Source: Flemingiibacterium sp964603455
GTDB lineage: Bacteria > Bacillota > Clostridia > Oscillospirales > CAG-272
Length of the DNA stretch: 38,776 nt
NCBI GenBank assembly: GCA_964603455.1
Contig: CAZRVL010000015.1
Coordinates: 1-38,776 of the forward strand
Direction: 5' to 3'
The translations under genes were made by a program, and so were the position numbers. This document shows, one piece after another, positions 16,556-23,597 of this stretch. The number at the start of each line of letters is the position of its first letter. The stretch's first letter is position 1. A model generated the notes under the pieces. The model did no database searches. It was given only the letters and a program-made list of their open reading frames with translations, and was not told where the DNA came from.

Positions 16556-16747
16556 CTAATCGACGCTGACACCGAGTATTTCGGCGATCTCCGGCAGCTT
16601 TGCTATATCAGGCATTGTGTTTCCACGCTCCCAAGAGCTGACCGCCTGAAAGCTTATGCCCAATTTTTCGGCAAGCTCCATCTGGGTCATATTCCTTGCA
16701 CGGCGCGCTTCCGCGAGCTTAGTTCCTGTCAATACTGTGTCAAACAT
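16556..16747 (-). CDS. XRE family HTH domain, N-terminal piece (63 residues)
   Basis: This piece encodes a complete HTH_3/Cro-CI domain: LAEARRARNMTQMELAEKLG then ISFQAVSSWERGNTMPDIA. It could still bind DNA even if translation stops at the amber codon. AAAGGA lies about 10 nt upstream of the ATG. It is transcribed from the perfect promoter at 16872-16900 with a leader of about 118 nt, so it may regulate the M20-rhodanese gene encoded divergently, as well as itself. Confidence 0.8.
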   Translation of the reverse strand: MFDTVLTGTKLAEARRARNMTQMELAEKLGISFQAVSSWERGNTMPDIAKLPEIAEILGVSVD

Positions 16748-16828
16748 ATTTTTTAATTCCTTTCCTCACCGCTCCTGCGATGACATATATATTCTACCAT
16801 ACAAGCCACAAAAAGTACAGCAAATGAT

Positions 16829-16848
16829 ACTTGAATCTAAACTCAAGT
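16829..16848 (-). promoter_or_regulatory. Inverted repeat in the leader of the XRE gene
   Basis: ACTTGA and TCAAGT are separated by 8 bp, downstream of the XRE promoter. A third CTTGAAT copy lies at 16853-16859. This may be an operator or an RNA hairpin; the arms are short. Confidence 0.35.
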
Positions 16849-16871
16849 GTCGCTTGAATCCTATTTTTACA

Positions 16872-16900
16872 ATTATATCACGAAATATCTCAATTGTCAA
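16872..16900 (-). promoter_or_regulatory. Consensus promoter of the XRE repeat-protein gene
   Basis: On the minus strand TTGACA (16895-16900), 17 bp, TATAAT (16872-16877): a 12/12 match. Its -35 hexamer is one arm of the palindrome at 16892-16910. Confidence 0.87.
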
Positions 16901-16910
16901 GTTGACAATT
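16892..16910. promoter_or_regulatory. 19-bp perfect palindrome holding both divergent -35 elements
   Basis: AATTGTCAA and TTGACAATT flank a single G. The arms contain TTGACA on each strand, one base apart, so the site is at once a candidate operator and the -35 region of both promoters. Binding here would silence both genes together. Confidence 0.75.
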
Positions 16911-16930
16911 AAGGGAAAATGGTTTATAAT
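16902..16930 (+). promoter_or_regulatory. Consensus promoter of the M20-rhodanese gene
   Basis: TTGACA (16902-16907), 17 bp, TATAAT (16925-16930): a 12/12 match, back to back with the minus-strand promoter. The coding start is 38 bp downstream. Confidence 0.88.
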
Positions 16931-16967
16931 ATATATATCAATAATATTTCCGAAAGGTAAAACTGAA

Positions 16968-18344
16968 ATGGATGAAAGAATAATAAAGCTTCGCCGTGAG
17001 CTTCACGGTATTCCCGAACCGTCAGGTCTCGAAACAAAAACAAAGGAAAAGCTCAAAGCCTTCCTAAAAGAAAATACTTCTCTCGAACTTATCGAATGCG
17101 GACGCGGATTTTATGCCGCACATCGAGAAAATGATAAGAGCAAAAAATCACTGGCTTTCAGAGCTGATTTTGATGCGCTGCCGCTGAAAGACGGCGGATA
17201 TTCGCATCTCTGCGGTCATGACGGACACTCAGCCGCATTATGCGCAGTCGCACTTGAGCTTGAAGGAAAGACGTTCGGACGAGATATTTTTCTGCTGTTC
17301 CAGCCTGCCGAAGAAAACGGTGAAGGAGCTAAAGAGTGCCTTGAGCTGCTTATGCGCGAGAAACCCGGTGAGATATACGGTGCGCACAATCTTCCGGGAT
17401 TTGAATTTGGAAAGGTATTCACACGTGCGGGCACATTTGCGTGCGCTTCGCGTGGACTTACCTTAAGATTTGAGGGAAAGCCTGCTCACGCGGCATATCC
17501 CGAGCTCGGTATCTCACCTGCCAAAGCTGTAGGAGAAATACTCGAATATGCTTCAGAACCGCTGAATGGGGACGGAATGCTGCTCTGCACAGTCATAGGT
17601 GTCGATATGGGAACAAGATCCTTCGGCACATCGGCTTCAAATGCGGAGATCAGACTGACTCTGCGCGGAGAATATGACCGTGAGCTGAATATCATATACG
17701 ATAAGATAATCGCATTTGCAAGCAATTCCGCAGAAAAACACGGTCTGAGCTTTACATACGAAGACTGTGATGTATTCCCGTCTACAGAAAACGATCCCGG
17801 ATCTGCCGCGACAGTCATGCGTTACTGTGACGGAGAGGAATTGACAGTTCCAATGCGTTGGAGCGAGGATTTCGGCTGGTATCTCAAATACTGCCGCGGA
17901 GCATTCTTCGGCATAGGCGCAGGTATCGAGCATTCACCGCTCCATTCCGAAAGCTATGAATATCCTGATTCGCTTTTAGAGCCGACTGCAAATGCCTTTA
18001 TGAAGCTCGTGCGCGAAGAAAACAACAATAATAACGACGGCTTCGAGATAATCTCACAGATCAAGGCAAAAGAACTCATGGATGCCGGAAGCTGTATAGT
18101 GGTCGATACAAGAACCCGCATGGAATACAAAAAAGGACATATTCCCGGAGCTATACTCATCCCCGACTATGATCTCACGAATGAAGCCGAAGAGAAGCTT
18201 CCCGATCTCGATGCACTCATACTTATATACTGCCGCAGCGGAAGAAGAAGCAAATTAGCCGCAGCGGAGCTTGTCGAGCTTGGATATACAAACGTAAAAG
18301 AGTTCGGCGGAATAGACGAATGGAAATATGATATTGTCATTTAA
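16968..18344 (+). CDS. M20 amidohydrolase fused to a C-terminal rhodanese domain
   Basis: From ATG 16968 (AAAGG eight to ten nt upstream) the protein has 458 residues. The first about 355 form an M20 peptidase/amidohydrolase domain: RRELHGIPEPSG, SHLCGHDGHSAA (metal-binding Cys/His, Asp), LLFQPAEENGEGAKE (Glu pair), GAHNLPG, and a C-terminal HSPLHSESYE. This resembles amino-acid N-acyl hydrolases of the M20D type. After an Asn-rich linker (ENNNNND) follows a rhodanese domain (about 365-458) with VVDTRTRMEYKKGHIPGA and an active-site loop CRSGRRS whose cysteine is intact. Rhodaneses carry persulfide sulfur. The pairing suggests work on a sulfur-containing acylated or thiol substrate, but that is inference. 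Transcribed divergently from the XRE gene. Confidence 0.9.
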   Translation: MDERIIKLRRELHGIPEPSGLETKTKEKLKAFLKENTSLELIECGRGFYAAHRENDKSKKSLAFRADFDALPLKDGGYSHLCGHDGHSAALCAVALELEGKTFGRDIFLLFQPAEENGEGAKECLELLMREKPGEIYGAHNLPGFEFGKVFTRAGTFACASRGLTLRFEGKPAHAAYPELGISPAKAVGEILEYASEPLNGDGMLLCTVIGVDMGTRSFGTSASNAEIRLTLRGEYDRELNIIYDKIIAFASNSAEKHGLSFTYEDCDVFPSTENDPGSAATVMRYCDGEELTVPMRWSEDFGWYLKYCRGAFFGIGAGIEHSPLHSESYEYPDSLLEPTANAFMKLVREENNNNNDGFEIISQIKAKELMDAGSCIVVDTRTRMEYKKGHIPGAILIPDYDLTNEAEEKLPDLDALILIYCRSGRRSKLAAAELVELGYTNVKEFGGIDEWKYDIVI

Positions 18345-18353
18345 ATAAAAAGT

Positions 18354-18383
18354 TCAGGAAACGGCGATATTACCGTTTCCTGA
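18354..18383. terminator. Terminator after the M20-rhodanese gene
   Basis: An 11-bp perfect stem (18354-18364 with 18373-18383) and an 8-nt loop, with AAAAA upstream and AATTTT downstream; it may also serve the convergent EamA gene. Confidence 0.8.
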
Positions 18384-18388
18384 TAATT

Positions 18389-19276
18389 TTATGATCTTTT
18401 CTTCAAAAACGAAAGCTTTGTCTCGGATATTACCACGGCGATGAATATGAGCAGAAATCCGATGTACAGCTTTACGCTCGACTCTTCCCTGCCGAACGCC
18501 ACAGAAAATGCAACACCGAATACAGATTCGAGCGACAGCAGCAGCGAAGCGGTAGATGGCTCGGTATACTTTTGACCGAAATTCTGAAAAAGCAATGCGC
18601 ACGCGGTACAGCCGATCATCAGATAGAGTATACTGAGCACCATTTCGGTATTCCAAGTCACAGCACTCCATCCGGAACGATCAAATATCAGTGAACATAT
18701 GAGCGCACAAACACCTGACGAAGCAAACTGGAATATCGTAAGGAGCACAGGATCGCGTCCTTCGGAAAATTTAGATACCGCTATTATATGCAGCGCATAA
18801 AATACGCCACCGCCGAGCGTCAGCACATCTCCCATCCGCATCGTAAAGTCATTTGTAAGTGAAACCAGTCCGATACCGACAAGACAGATGACAGCGGCAG
18901 CTATATTGTATCTGTCCGGCTTCTTTTTCGTTATGCCCCACGCCATAAACGGAACCATGACAACATATACAGCGGTCAAAAAGGCATTTTTTCCAGGAGT
19001 CGTATCGGTTATACCAAGCGTTTGGAGTGCATATGCGATGTATATCAAAAATCCGAAGAAGCTTCCGTATAATGCCTGCCATTTATCCAATCTCTTGAAT
19101 TTTTTGTGAAATATTATCGAAAGTACCGCTGAAGCTCCCAAAAATCTTATCGCCAGCAACGTAGAGGTCGGCATCGTATCTGTTACATCCTTGACTATTA
19201 TAAACGAGCTTCCCCAGATAAGCGTTGCGGCTACCAAGGCGAATTTCGCCAAAGTCGTTAGTTTCTTTTCACTCAT
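18389..19276 (-). CDS. EamA/DMT family transporter
   Basis: From ATG 19276 the protein has 295 residues and about ten transmembrane helices in two EamA repeats. The first begins FALVAATLIWGSSFIIVKD, a typical EamA opening, and the C-terminal repeat carries PSTASLLLSLESVFG. Members export amino acids, nucleosides or other metabolites, and the substrate here is unknown. The frame is open further upstream, but GGAG placed 8 nt before ATG 19276 decides the start. It lies downstream of acpP with a terminator in between, so it may be served by read-through or by its own weak promoter. Confidence 0.88.
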   Translation of the reverse strand: MSEKKLTTLAKFALVAATLIWGSSFIIVKDVTDTMPTSTLLAIRFLGASAVLSIIFHKKFKRLDKWQALYGSFFGFLIYIAYALQTLGITDTTPGKNAFLTAVYVVMVPFMAWGITKKKPDRYNIAAAVICLVGIGLVSLTNDFTMRMGDVLTLGGGVFYALHIIAVSKFSEGRDPVLLTIFQFASSGVCALICSLIFDRSGWSAVTWNTEMVLSILYLMIGCTACALLFQNFGQKYTEPSTASLLLSLESVFGVAFSVAFGREESSVKLYIGFLLIFIAVVISETKLSFLKKRS

Positions 19277-19310
19277 TAGCTTTTCTCCGAATTTATTAAA
19301 ATAAAATTTA

Positions 19311-19347
19311 AAGCCGGAGCAGTGCTGTTTTTGCACCCTCACGGCTT
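19311..19347 (-). terminator. Terminator downstream of acpP
   Basis: On the minus strand AAGCCG...GTGC pairs with GCAC...CGGCTT around AAAAACA, followed by a T-rich run (TTTAAATTTTATT). It separates acpP from the EamA gene. Confidence 0.75.
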
Positions 19348-19363
19348 CGTCCCGCACAGTCGG

Positions 19364-19588
19364 TCACATATTCGACTCAACGTACTCAACAAGATCTCTG
19401 ACTGTCTTAAGATTAGGTATTTCATCATCAGATACCGAAACGCCGTAGCTCTCTTCGATAGCCATAAGTATTTCGACCACATCGAGCGAATCCGCGCCGA
19501 GATCTTCCATTATGTTGGTATCCTCGGTGATCTCGTCCGATACCGAACGGAGCTGCTTCGAAATGATGTCGCTGATTTCTTCAAACAT
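19364..19588 (-). CDS. acpP: Acyl carrier protein
   Basis: A 74-residue acidic protein with the phosphopantetheine attachment site GADSLDVVEI (serine near residue 34). It carries growing acyl chains in fatty acid synthesis. The start is fixed by GGAGG located 8 nt upstream of the ATG. It stands alone here, away from the usual plsX-fabD-fabG cluster, so it could be a second or dedicated ACP. Its own promoter is at 19692-19720. Confidence 0.95.
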   Translation of the reverse strand: MFEEISDIISKQLRSVSDEITEDTNIMEDLGADSLDVVEILMAIEESYGVSVSDDEIPNLKTVRDLVEYVESNM

Positions 19589-19691
19589 TTTTAAAATCCT
19601 CCAAAAAATAAGTAATGAACTGCCGTTTTGAGACAGTGAATAAATTTTTATTTGAGCATCAAATTGTCACTTGAATTTCTCATACTCAAAC

Positions 19692-19720
19692 ATTATATAA
19701 TATCTTACGGCATTTTTCAA
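19692..19720 (-). promoter_or_regulatory. Promoter of acpP
   Basis: Minus strand TTGAAA (19715-19720), 17 bp, TATAAT (19692-19697). The leader to the ATG is about 95 nt. The remaining intergenic sequence 19721-19870 is very AT-rich and shows no gene or clear element. Confidence 0.72.
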
Positions 19721-19870
19721 GAGCTGTATGAAAATTTTGCAATTTGTTTACTTTTTGTGGATTTTGCATTTTATAAAATGCTTTTTAGATATTTTTTTAT
19801 TTTATTCGCTGTACCGACTGATTTTTTACCGGGATTTTTTATCAATTACATTACATTTTCTTCGTTATAC

Positions 19871-19899
19871 TTGACTGTTTTTTATGAATATGCTATAAT
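19871..19899 (+). promoter_or_regulatory. Promoter of the ROK-type regulator gene
   Basis: TTGACT (19871-19876), 17 bp, TATAAT (19894-19899). Confidence 0.82.
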
Positions 19900-19926
19900 A
19901 AAGTAAATTTGTTTTTGGAGGGAAAA

Positions 19927-20748
19927 ATGTCGGAATTTGATCTTTCCGCGATAAAGCTCGAAAATACGCGGAATATTTTAAATACCTTAAGGCAGTCTGA
20001 AAGAATGAGCCGCTCGGATATTTCAAGTTTGACAGGACTGAGTTTGATGACCGTCGGAAAGACCGTTGACCTTTTATGCTCGGTGGGGATACTTGATCAG
20101 GAAAAACGCTCGACCGGAGCGGCAGGACGACAATCACTTTTCAGCTCGATAAATACATCGAGAAAAATGATGATATTCGATCTTTCCGAAAAAATGAAAC
20201 TATGCTCTGTCGATATATTAAACAACACAGAAGCAAATTATTCATTGACATGGGAAAATATAGAAGCTATGTGCGCAGAATGCTTTTTTGAATCGGCAAA
20301 GAACGGTGAGCTTATAGGGATAGGTCTTATACTCCCCGATAATGCTACCGATTCGGTATTGGAGCGATTCAATGCTCTTGCCCTTCCACAACCGGATGTG
20401 ATCTCGACCTATACGAATGCCGCCGCCTTCGGTGCTTATAAAGATGAGCGGCTTGCGGTGTTTCTAAGCTCATCGGACGGAAAATATGCCGACCACGGCT
20501 CAGTCATCCTAAATAGAAAGCTCATATCGACTCCGCAAAACAGCCGTCTCGGAACTCTCGAAGATTCGGTGGAACTGATACAAAAGCTTTTTTCCCCGGA
20601 TATTATAAGAATATGCGCTTCATCGTCCGTCTCGGCACTTCAAAGCAAGCCTTACGAAAATATCGAATTTATCGAAATATCCGATCAGCCGTGCCTTGGC
20701 ATGGCATCCATGCTGACAGACAAATATCTCGCAAAGCTATGTCGATAA
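19927..20748 (+). CDS. ROK-family-like transcriptional regulator, degenerate sugar-kinase half
   Basis: From ATG 19927 (GGAGG five to six nt upstream) the protein has 273 residues. The N-terminal winged helix is typical of ROK repressors: NTRNILNTLRQSERMSRSDI followed by SSLTGLSLMTVGKTVDLL and a GILDQEKRSTGAAGR wing. The C-terminal part is short and lacks the DxGGT phosphate loop and the ROK zinc-site cysteines, though fragments such as LIGIGLILPD and YTNAAAFGAY echo the ROK fold (GIGIGVPG, NDANAAALGE). It probably binds DNA but no longer phosphorylates and may not bind sugar. Target genes are unknown; the neighbours are acpP (divergent) and a DUF1540 gene. Confidence 0.75.
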   Translation: MSEFDLSAIKLENTRNILNTLRQSERMSRSDISSLTGLSLMTVGKTVDLLCSVGILDQEKRSTGAAGRQSLFSSINTSRKMMIFDLSEKMKLCSVDILNNTEANYSLTWENIEAMCAECFFESAKNGELIGIGLILPDNATDSVLERFNALALPQPDVISTYTNAAAFGAYKDERLAVFLSSSDGKYADHGSVILNRKLISTPQNSRLGTLEDSVELIQKLFSPDIIRICASSSVSALQSKPYENIEFIEISDQPCLGMASMLTDKYLAKLCR

Positions 20749-20758
20749 AATACCATAA

Positions 20759-20893
20759 ATTTCCTGTATCACAACAGGAAAGCTCGGCAATACTATTCTC
20801 GAAGCCGCGAAGAACAGCTTCACGGTAAATATTTTAGGCAGCCGCATCTCGGATACATTTCGAGACGCAAGGAAAGCTTTTGGCTCTGTCTAA
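20759..20893 (+). other. Open frame without start codon, possible gene remnant
   Basis: Between the ROK-like gene and the DUF1540 gene one frame reads through 44 codons with codon choices like those of neighbouring genes (CTC GGC, GAA GCC, AGC TTC). The product would contain LGNTILEAAKNSFTVNIL then ISDTFRDARKAFGSV. There is no ATG, GTG or TTG start or ribosome site, and a TAA precedes it. It may be a decayed C-terminal fragment. The same stretch contains the hairpin TTTCCTGT/ACAGGAAA (20760-20781). Confidence 0.25.
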
Positions 20894-20924
20894 CTCCAAA
20901 AGGAGAGAAAGGATCGCCTCAGTT

Positions 20925-21110
20925 ATGGAAAACAAAACTCCCAACACCAGCATCGAATGCTCTGTAAAGCAGTGCAAGAATCACTGCGAAAATGAAAATT
21001 ACTGCACTCTCAATACAGTCAAGATCGCTTCTCACGAATCGAACCCGACTGCATGTCAGTGCATCGACTGTGAGTCATTCGTAAAGAAGAACTGCGAGTC
21101 CTGTCACTAA
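20925..21110 (+). CDS. DUF1540 domain small cysteine-rich protein
   Basis: A 61-residue cytosolic protein with nine cysteines. The order IECSVKQCKNHCENENYCTL and then ACQCIDCESFVKKNCESC corresponds to DUF1540, a probable metal-binding module common in spore-forming clostridia; its role is unknown. AAAGGA lies about 11 nt before ATG 20925, and the frame upstream of it has no better start. The hairpin CTTTTGG/CCAAAAG (20876-20901) lies just before the ribosome site and might influence translation. Confidence 0.85.
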   Translation: MENKTPNTSIECSVKQCKNHCENENYCTLNTVKIASHESNPTACQCIDCESFVKKNCESCH

Positions 21111-21117
21111 AGCAAAC

Positions 21118-21188
21118 GACCGCTCAAGCTCGATAAGCGGTCGGTAAATAAGATCGGCATCCGTACTTTTCGGTACGGATGCTTTTTT
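21118..21188 (+). terminator. Tandem hairpins ending with a strong terminator after DUF1540
   Basis: A first stem GACCGCT/AGCGGTC (21118-21142) is followed by a perfect 10-bp stem GCATCCGTAC/GTACGGATGC (21157-21182) with a 6-nt loop and six T residues. Confidence 0.9.
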
Positions 21189-21230
21189 CAGTTTTTCTTG
21201 AAAACCACAAACAAGCACCACTCATTCGAC

Positions 21231-21309
21231 CTTACGAAAGCTTCGCGCTTGGCATTATTCGACAAAATGTTCTCTTAAAGCACTTTACAGCTTTAGTTCG
21301 TAAGTTTTT
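21231..21309 (+). other. Long-range inverted repeat followed by T5, upstream of the ilvB promoter
   Basis: CTTACGAA then AGCT (21231-21242) can pair with AGCT and TTCGTAAG (21289-21304, with a small bulge), enclosing about 46 nt and followed by TTTTT. No gene is visible in 21189-21312. This may be a small-RNA end, a protein-binding region or chance. Confidence 0.25.
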
Positions 21310-21312
21310 GAC

Positions 21313-21341
21313 TTGACAAATTATTCCGCATATGTTATAAT
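21313..21341 (+). promoter_or_regulatory. Consensus promoter of ilvB-ilvN-leuA
   Basis: TTGACA (21313-21318), 17 bp, TATAAT (21336-21341), a 12/12 match. The leader is only about 25 nt, which leaves no space for a T-box or leader-peptide attenuator. Confidence 0.9.
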
Positions 21342-21372
21342 AAAGTAAATAGCTTTTGTTGGAGTTGATTTT

Positions 21373-23046
21373 TTGTCTTATAAACGAACCGGTGCGGATG
21401 TAGTGATCGAAACGCTGATAGCCGAGGGGGTTGACACGGTATTCGGCTATCCCGGTGGTCAGGTGCTCGATATATATGATTCACTTGAGCGAAACCGAAA
21501 AAAAATAAAGCATATACTTACATCTCACGAACAGGGCGCAGCCCACGCTGCCGATGGCTATGCAAGAGCATCGGGAAAAGTCGGAGTCGTGATAGCCACC
21601 TCCGGCCCGGGTGCGGCAAATCTCGTCACAGGTATAGCAACGGCGTATCTCGATTCCTCTCCGATGGTCGCGATAACCGGAAATGTTGATACTTCAAAAA
21701 TCGGACGCGACTGCTTTCAGGAGCTCGACATCGCGGATATAACCATGCCGATAACAAAGCACAACTATATAGTTCGAGATGTAAATGAACTCGGACGTAT
21801 ACTCCGCGAGGCATTTGCCATAGCAAGGAGCGGAAGGAGCGGACCTGTGCTCGTGGATATTCCGCGTGACATTCAAGCGGCAAAATGCGATGCCCTTCTC
21901 CCTGACGCGATATATGAAAAGCTCGATGAGATCCCCTCTCCGAATATGCTGAGAGCAATATCAGAAGCCGCGAAGATGATCTCAAATGCAAAATATCCGC
22001 TGATCTACTGCGGCGGCGGAGTTGTAAATGCAGATGTGGGTGAGCTTGTGACCGAGCTTTCAAAGAAAATAGATGCTCCGATAGGATGCAGCTTGATGGG
22101 GCTTTCGGCTGTAAGCGATGAATTTCCGTCAAAGCTCGGACTTACCGGAATGCACGGACTCGAAAATGCCACCAAAGCGGTATGTACGGCAGATGTTATA
22201 ATCGCGGTCGGAACGCGCTTCACCGATCGTGCAACAGGGGCTAAAGGCGAATTTGTAAGCAATGCAAAAATAATCCAGCTCGATATAGACCCTGCCGAGA
22301 TCGACAAGAATGTCAGGGATGCCGCATATGTGATAGGCGAATTGAAAATGTCCTTAAGACTGCTGATCGATGCTCTGCCCGAAGCAAAGCACGAGAATTG
22401 GCAGGAATATGTTGCAAGAAAAGCCATAGATCCTCAGACAGAGTTCACACCATATGCTGTCATCGACTCGGTAGCCGCCAAAACACAAGACTTCATCGTT
22501 GCAACAGACGTTGGTCAGCATCAGATGTGGGTCGCCCAACGGTATCCGCTGTGCATTCAGAGAGGATTTATAACGAGCGGCGGACTTGGAACTATGGGCT
22601 TTGGAATGGGTGCTGCCATAGGTGCAAGCTTAGCCAAAAAGCAGCCGGTCGTTCTGTTCACCGGAGACGGAAGCTTCGGAATGGATATGAACGAGCTTTC
22701 GACAGCCGTTTATAACAATATACCGCTTCTTATAATACTTATGAACAATTCCTCGCTCGGAATGGTAAAGCAGTCGCAGGAAATGCTTTTTAAGCGGACG
22801 AGCCAGTCAAGGCTGTGCCGCTCGACCGATTTCGTAAAGCTCGCCGAAGCATTCGGTGCAAAGGGTTTTCGCGCTTCGAACATAGCCGAGCTGACGCTCG
22901 CGCTCGAAAATTCGATGAAATACATAGCTCGAAAGTCTCCGATCCCCTGTCTTATCGAATGCCTTATAGACCCGAATGAAAAGGTCGCGCTCTGCAAGGA
23001 ACAAATATTAATGCCAAAACAAGGATCGAAAGGGATCGCAAAATGA
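21373..23046 (+). CDS. ilvB: Acetolactate synthase large (catalytic) subunit
   Basis: A 557-residue thiamine-diphosphate enzyme that joins two pyruvates, or pyruvate and 2-oxobutyrate, in valine, leucine and isoleucine synthesis. Visible features are VFGYPGGQVLDIYD with the catalytic Glu in SHEQGAAHAADG, the central FAD-type domain, and the ThDP motif GDGSFGMDMNELSTA with a downstream Asn. The start is a TTG at 21373, with GGAG 8 nt upstream; the first residues (SYKRTGADVVIETL) match the family start, so the rare start codon is credible and may limit expression. The stop overlaps ilvN by four bases. Confidence 0.96.
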   Translation: MSYKRTGADVVIETLIAEGVDTVFGYPGGQVLDIYDSLERNRKKIKHILTSHEQGAAHAADGYARASGKVGVVIATSGPGAANLVTGIATAYLDSSPMVAITGNVDTSKIGRDCFQELDIADITMPITKHNYIVRDVNELGRILREAFAIARSGRSGPVLVDIPRDIQAAKCDALLPDAIYEKLDEIPSPNMLRAISEAAKMISNAKYPLIYCGGGVVNADVGELVTELSKKIDAPIGCSLMGLSAVSDEFPSKLGLTGMHGLENATKAVCTADVIIAVGTRFTDRATGAKGEFVSNAKIIQLDIDPAEIDKNVRDAAYVIGELKMSLRLLIDALPEAKHENWQEYVARKAIDPQTEFTPYAVIDSVAAKTQDFIVATDVGQHQMWVAQRYPLCIQRGFITSGGLGTMGFGMGAAIGASLAKKQPVVLFTGDGSFGMDMNELSTAVYNNIPLLIILMNNSSLGMVKQSQEMLFKRTSQSRLCRSTDFVKLAEAFGAKGFRASNIAELTLALENSMKYIARKSPIPCLIECLIDPNEKVALCKEQILMPKQGSKGIAK

Positions 23047-23546
23047 ACAACGATAAATTCGTTCTCGCCGTCTTAGTCGCAAACCAATACGGTGTGCTTA
23101 TGAGAGTTTCAAGTCTATTTGCCAGACGTGGCTTCAATATCGACAGTCTAACAGTCGGAGAGACCGAGAACCATAAATATTCTCGAATAACCATCGCGGC
23201 ACGCGGCGATGATTCCACGAGAGAACAGATAATAAAGCAGCTAAGAAAGCTTCATGATGTCGTTAAGATCGATATTATGCAGCCGGAATCGACCGTGCTT
23301 CGTGAGCTTATGCTGATAAAACTGAAAGCCACGAGCATGACTCGCGGAGAGATAGTCGATGCGGTAAATGTTTTCAGATGCAAGATAGTCGATTTTACCT
23401 CAGAGGCTATGTGCATAGAAATGACCGGGCAGCCGTCAAAGCTCGATGCCTTTATAGAGTTTGTCGCGCCTTACGGTATAATCGAGATGTGTCGCACCGG
23501 AGTCGTGGCAGTCGAACGCGGCTCAGGCTCACTCGACATACTTTAA
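23043..23546 (+). CDS. ilvN: Acetolactate synthase small (regulatory) subunit
   Basis: A 167-residue protein with an N-terminal ACT domain (about 5-80) that begins FVLAVLVANQYGVLMRVSSL, and contains RRGFNIDSLTVG, the valine-binding signature of this family. The C-terminal half is the ALS_ss_C domain. It binds the IlvB subunit, raises its activity and gives feedback inhibition by valine. ATGA overlap with ilvB implies translational coupling and stoichiometric synthesis. Confidence 0.96.
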   Translation: MNNDKFVLAVLVANQYGVLMRVSSLFARRGFNIDSLTVGETENHKYSRITIAARGDDSTREQIIKQLRKLHDVVKIDIMQPESTVLRELMLIKLKATSMTRGEIVDAVNVFRCKIVDFTSEAMCIEMTGQPSKLDAFIEFVAPYGIIEMCRTGVVAVERGSGSLDIL

Positions 23547-23597
23547 ACTTGCTCAGAAAATGACGTTAGAAAGGAAATTTTGCATTTATAAAGCATT

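Larger units (their letters stand above)
15677..16747 (-). pseudogene. XRE-type repeat protein gene interrupted by a single amber codon
   Basis: Two frames on the minus strand, 16747-16556 and 16555-15677, are in the same reading phase and separated only by one TAG (16556-16558). The reading is GVSVD-stop-LLGGNSK; XRE regulators of this kind usually continue with Asp-Glu-Leu-Leu-Gly-Gly, so a GAG-to-TAG change would explain it. The undamaged protein would be about 356 residues: HTH (1-62), linker, leucine/serine-rich tract, and five 28-residue repeats. It could be a recent nonsense mutation, a strain-level polymorphism, a sequencing error or a readthrough site. TAG is used as an ordinary stop elsewhere in the window (nagZ-like gene), which argues against recoding. 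Confidence 0.8.

Noticed and set aside
16556..16558. Amber codon as a pyrrolysine or other recoding site
   Set aside because: The protein is a regulator, not a methylamine methyltransferase; TAG ends the NagZ-like gene normally; no recoding element was seen.
21342..21372. T-box riboswitch or leucine/valine leader-peptide attenuator before ilvB
   Set aside because: The leader after the promoter is about 25 nt and has no T-box consensus, terminator/antiterminator pair or codon-rich leader.
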